Origin: Bacillota bacterium
GTDB taxonomy: Bacteria; Bacillota; Clostridia; Tissierellales; Peptoniphilaceae
NCBI GenBank assembly: GCA_023418835.1
Contig: JAEZYW010000109.1
Span: 1 to 11,683, forward strand
Length of the DNA stretch: 11,683 nucleotides
Direction of reading: 5' to 3'
This document shows positions 9,420-11,683 of the stretch, piece by piece. Under the pieces are notes generated by a model. It was given only the letters and a program-made list of their open reading frames with translations, made no database searches and was not told the origin of the DNA. The position numbers and the translations under genes are program-made. Within the stretch, counting starts at the first letter, position 1, and every line of letters starts with the position of its first letter.

Positions 9420-10853
9420 CTATAATCCAATAACCCTATTATAATATTTTATATATTCATCACAGGATGTATTCCAACTAAAATCTTTTTCCATTGCAGA
9501 TTTTATTATGCCTTGGAATGATTCTTTGTCTTTATAAACATCTATTGCTTTTTTCACAGTCTCCAACATTTCATGGGCGTTTATATTTGAAAAACTAAAC
9601 CCAGTACCTTCTTTCGTAAATTTATTATATGCCTCTATTGTATCAGTAAGTCCTCCAGTTTCCCGGACTATAGGAACAGTTCCATATCTCATAGAAATAA
9701 GTTGAGATATTCCACAAGGTTCTGCTATTGATGGCATCAAATATAAGTCTGCTGCCGCATAAATTTTGTGGGAGTGAGCTTCGTTAAAATAAATTCTAGC
9801 CGACATCTTATCTCTAAAGATTCTATCGTAAAATCTCAGCATCTCTTCGTATTTGTACTCTCCAGTTCCTAAAACTACAAACTGAATGTCCAATTGTAAC
9901 ATTTCGCCTAAAATATAATCTAATAAGTCAATTCCTTTTAAATCCACTAGCCTTGTAACCATGGCAATCATAGGAACGTCTTCTCTAACTGGTAAGTCGA
10001 AGAGTTTTTGCAATTCTAATTTATTTTTTACTTTGTCTTTTATAGTTTTTAAACTGTAATTATGGTCTATCCATTTATCTGTTTCTGGATTGTATTTTTC
10101 ATAATCTATTCCATTTACAATTCCTACAAGTTTTCTTTCGTGTTTTCTAATAATTCCATCTAAGCCCTCGCCAAAATAAGGGTATGTTATTTCCTGGGAA
10201 TAAGTTTTGGAAACTGTAGTCAATAAATCGCAATAAACGATTCCAGCTTTCATCATATTTATTGCCTCATAAAACTTAATACCGTCTTCGTGGAAATATT
10301 CATCTGACAATCCCATAAGAGGTAGCATACCTTCAGCTGGAAAAACACCTTGATATTTTATATTGTGGATTGTATAAGCCGTTTTAATGTCTTGATAAAA
10401 TCCATCTCCCTTGGCAAAATCTTTTATATACAAGGGAACTAATCCAGTGTGCCAGTCATTTGCATGTACTATGTCAGGCTTAATGTCTAGAAATCTTAAC
10501 AGTTGAACACAAGCTTTAGAAAAATATACAAACCTTTCCCCATCATCCCCTTGTCCATAAATGGAGTGTCTATTGAAATAAAATTCGTTATCTATGAAAT
10601 AGAAATTGACATCATCTTTTATTAATTTGAAAACTCCAACGTGCTGTCTTCTCCAGTCCATATCGACAAAGTAACTTCCAATATATTCCATTTTTTCCTT
10701 ATACTCAAAGGGAATTTGTCCATACAGAGGCATTACTACAGAAATATCTTCTCCCTTTTCTTTAAAAGCTTTAGGTAACGATCCTGCAACATCTGCTAGA
10801 CCACCTGTTTTAATAAAAGGAGAAGCCTCTGATGCTATATAAAAAATATTCAT
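9420..10853 (-). CDS. glgA: Glycogen synthase (ADP-glucose-dependent)
   Basis: This GT5 retaining glucosyltransferase extends alpha-1,4-glucan chains from ADP-glucose in the cytoplasm. The 477-residue protein is of normal length. The N-terminus has the nucleotide-sugar-binding KTGGLADV motif with K15. Further family motifs are ANDWHTGLVPLY, TIHNIKYQGVFP, TVSKTYSQEI and GIVNGIDYEKYNPETD. In the C-terminal Rossmann domain are VTRLVDLKGIDLL and the catalytic-region motif EPCGISQLISMRYGT, followed by RETGGLTDT. The ATG follows the glgD stop codon by three bases, with AAAAGGA as ribosome binding site inside glgD. It abuts the pullulanase gene. With GlgD it indicates glycogen synthesis. No branching enzyme (glgB) or phosphorylase gene is within the window. 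Confidence 0.96.
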   Translation of the reverse strand: MNIFYIASEASPFIKTGGLADVAGSLPKAFKEKGEDISVVMPLYGQIPFEYKEKMEYIGSYFVDMDWRRQHVGVFKLIKDDVNFYFIDNEFYFNRHSIYGQGDDGERFVYFSKACVQLLRFLDIKPDIVHANDWHTGLVPLYIKDFAKGDGFYQDIKTAYTIHNIKYQGVFPAEGMLPLMGLSDEYFHEDGIKFYEAINMMKAGIVYCDLLTTVSKTYSQEITYPYFGEGLDGIIRKHERKLVGIVNGIDYEKYNPETDKWIDHNYSLKTIKDKVKNKLELQKLFDLPVREDVPMIAMVTRLVDLKGIDLLDYILGEMLQLDIQFVVLGTGEYKYEEMLRFYDRIFRDKMSARIYFNEAHSHKIYAAADLYLMPSIAEPCGISQLISMRYGTVPIVRETGGLTDTIEAYNKFTKEGTGFSFSNINAHEMLETVKKAIDVYKDKESFQGIIKSAMEKDFSWNTSCDEYIKYYNRVIGL

Positions 10854-10856
10854 ATC

Positions 10857-11683
10857 TTAATCCTTTTCTACTACTTCAGATTTTCCAACTACATAGGGTT
10901 GATTTATACTTCCCACCAAGCTTACTTCTTTTTTTACAACGCCGTATTTGTCAATTATACTATTTACGACGACAGCACCATCTTCAATAACTGATTTTTG
11001 CATTATAATTGAGTTTTTGATTATGGCATTTTTTCCAATTTTAACTCCTCTAAAGATAATGGAATTTTCCACATCCCCTTCTATCTCACAGCCATTGGCA
11101 ATTAGACTATTTTCTACTTCTGGGAATTCTCTATAAATCGTTGAAGGTTCGTCTTTAGTTTTAGTCATAACACGACCGTTATTAATAAATAACTCATTAT
11201 ATTTACTAATGTCTAATAGGTTCATATTTGCATTAAAGTAAGTTCTAACGTCCTTTATAACTTTTACAAATCCATCAACTGGATAAGATACTATAGACAA
11301 AGTATTTTTATTTTTTATAATGGCATCTTTTAATGAAGTTGCATTCCCTTTTTCAACAGATTCTTTTATCAATTTTATTAAAACATCTTTTTTAATAAAA
11401 AGGGTGTTAATGTACATATTAAAATCAGTCTCTGTTCCCAAATTTACTCCTATATTGGTTACATATCCATTGTCGTCTAAATGAAGCTTATCTGTATTGA
11501 CATATTCTCCAGTATTATCAGATTTTTCCACATACATTAATAATATGTCAGAATCAGTTTCAATAAATTTTTTACAAGCATCATCTAAATTTTTCATAAA
11601 GATGACATTGGAATCCTGGATCATAACATTTTGTTCCTTTGCAGTCTCTAAAAAATTTAAAGTACTGTAAAAGTCTGCTAAAT
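10857..11683 (-). CDS. glgD: Glucose-1-phosphate adenylyltransferase GlgD subunit, 5' end beyond window
   Basis: The reading frame is open to the right edge, so the gene is truncated by the window and 274 codons plus the stop are visible. The frame reads LADFYSTLNFLETA just inside the edge, and the ATG at 11624 is internal. The C-terminal part shows left-handed beta-helix hexapeptide repeats (ENSLIANGCEIEGDVENSII through KNSIIMQKSVIEDGAVVVNS). These are typical of ADP-glucose pyrophosphorylases. The intervening region (IYREFPEVE) and divergence from GlgC favour the GlgD paralogue, which in Bacillota pairs with catalytic GlgC to make ADP-glucose for GlgA. The nucleotide-binding N-terminus, about 95 residues, lies outside the window, so GlgC cannot be fully excluded, but GlgD is much the better fit. 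Confidence 0.85.
   Translation of the reverse strand, partial: LADFYSTLNFLETAKEQNVMIQDSNVIFMKNLDDACKKFIETDSDILLMYVEKSDNTGEYVNTDKLHLDDNGYVTNIGVNLGTETDFNMYINTLFIKKDVLIKLIKESVEKGNATSLKDAIIKNKNTLSIVSYPVDGFVKVIKDVRTYFNANMNLLDISKYNELFINNGRVMTKTKDEPSTIYREFPEVENSLIANGCEIEGDVENSIIFRGVKIGKNAIIKNSIIMQKSVIEDGAVVVNSIIDKYGVVKKEVSLVGSINQPYVVGKSEVVEKD

Noticed and set aside
11622..11624. ATG as the true start of glgD
   Set aside because: The frame continues open to the window edge with family-like sequence (DFYSTLNFLETA), and a 255-residue product would lack the catalytic-fold N-terminus. The gene is simply cut by the edge.

Overview
The window is a single-direction (minus-strand) block of central carbon metabolism genes from a low-GC Gram-positive anaerobe. 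The AT-rich composition, strong GGAGG-type ribosome binding sites, a GlgD-type ADP-glucose pyrophosphorylase subunit, sigma-54 beside gap, and a type II lipoprotein signal all point to Bacillota. My best guess is Clostridia/Tissierellia (Peptoniphilaceae-like), but nothing here fixes the genus. In transcription order, from the right edge to the left, the layout is glgD (5' end off the window), glgA, a frame-disrupted type I pullulanase, rpoN, gap, pgk, tpiA, gpmI, eno, a strong terminator, and then a separately promoted lipoprotein gene cut by the left edge.

Right half (about 7490-11683): glycogen/alpha-glucan metabolism. GlgD and GlgA belong to ADP-glucose-based glycogen synthesis. The pullulanase, which has no signal peptide, would debranch the polymer, but its reading frame breaks at about 8556-8558, between conserved glycosidase regions I and II. 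A single restored base would give a 642-residue enzyme.

Middle (6166-7482): an intact sigma-54 factor, immediately upstream of gap. In several Bacillota a SorC-family repressor, CggR, lies between sigma-54 and gap. Here there is only a 68-bp gap containing an AT-only perfect inverted repeat and a weak candidate promoter.

Left half (262-6097): the complete triose-phosphate-to-phosphoenolpyruvate set, gap-pgk-tpiA-gpmI-eno. The last four genes abut or overlap, implying translational coupling. A hairpin separates gap from pgk and may set gap expression apart. The GAPDH carries changes at three classical NAD-specificity positions, suggesting relaxed or NADP-type coenzyme use. Enolase starts at TTG inside the gpmI stop codon. 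A 14-bp-stem terminator closes the operon. Beyond it lies a consensus-like promoter whose predicted transcription start sits on a near-perfect 22-bp palindrome, an operator for the downstream lipoprotein.

No RNA genes, mobile elements, CRISPR arrays or long intergenic regions were seen; the longest non-coding stretch is the 142 bases between eno and the lipoprotein gene. The region is mostly orthodox. The points worth a second look are the pullulanase frameshift, the GAPDH coenzyme signature, the lipoprotein operator, and the loss or absence of CggR.
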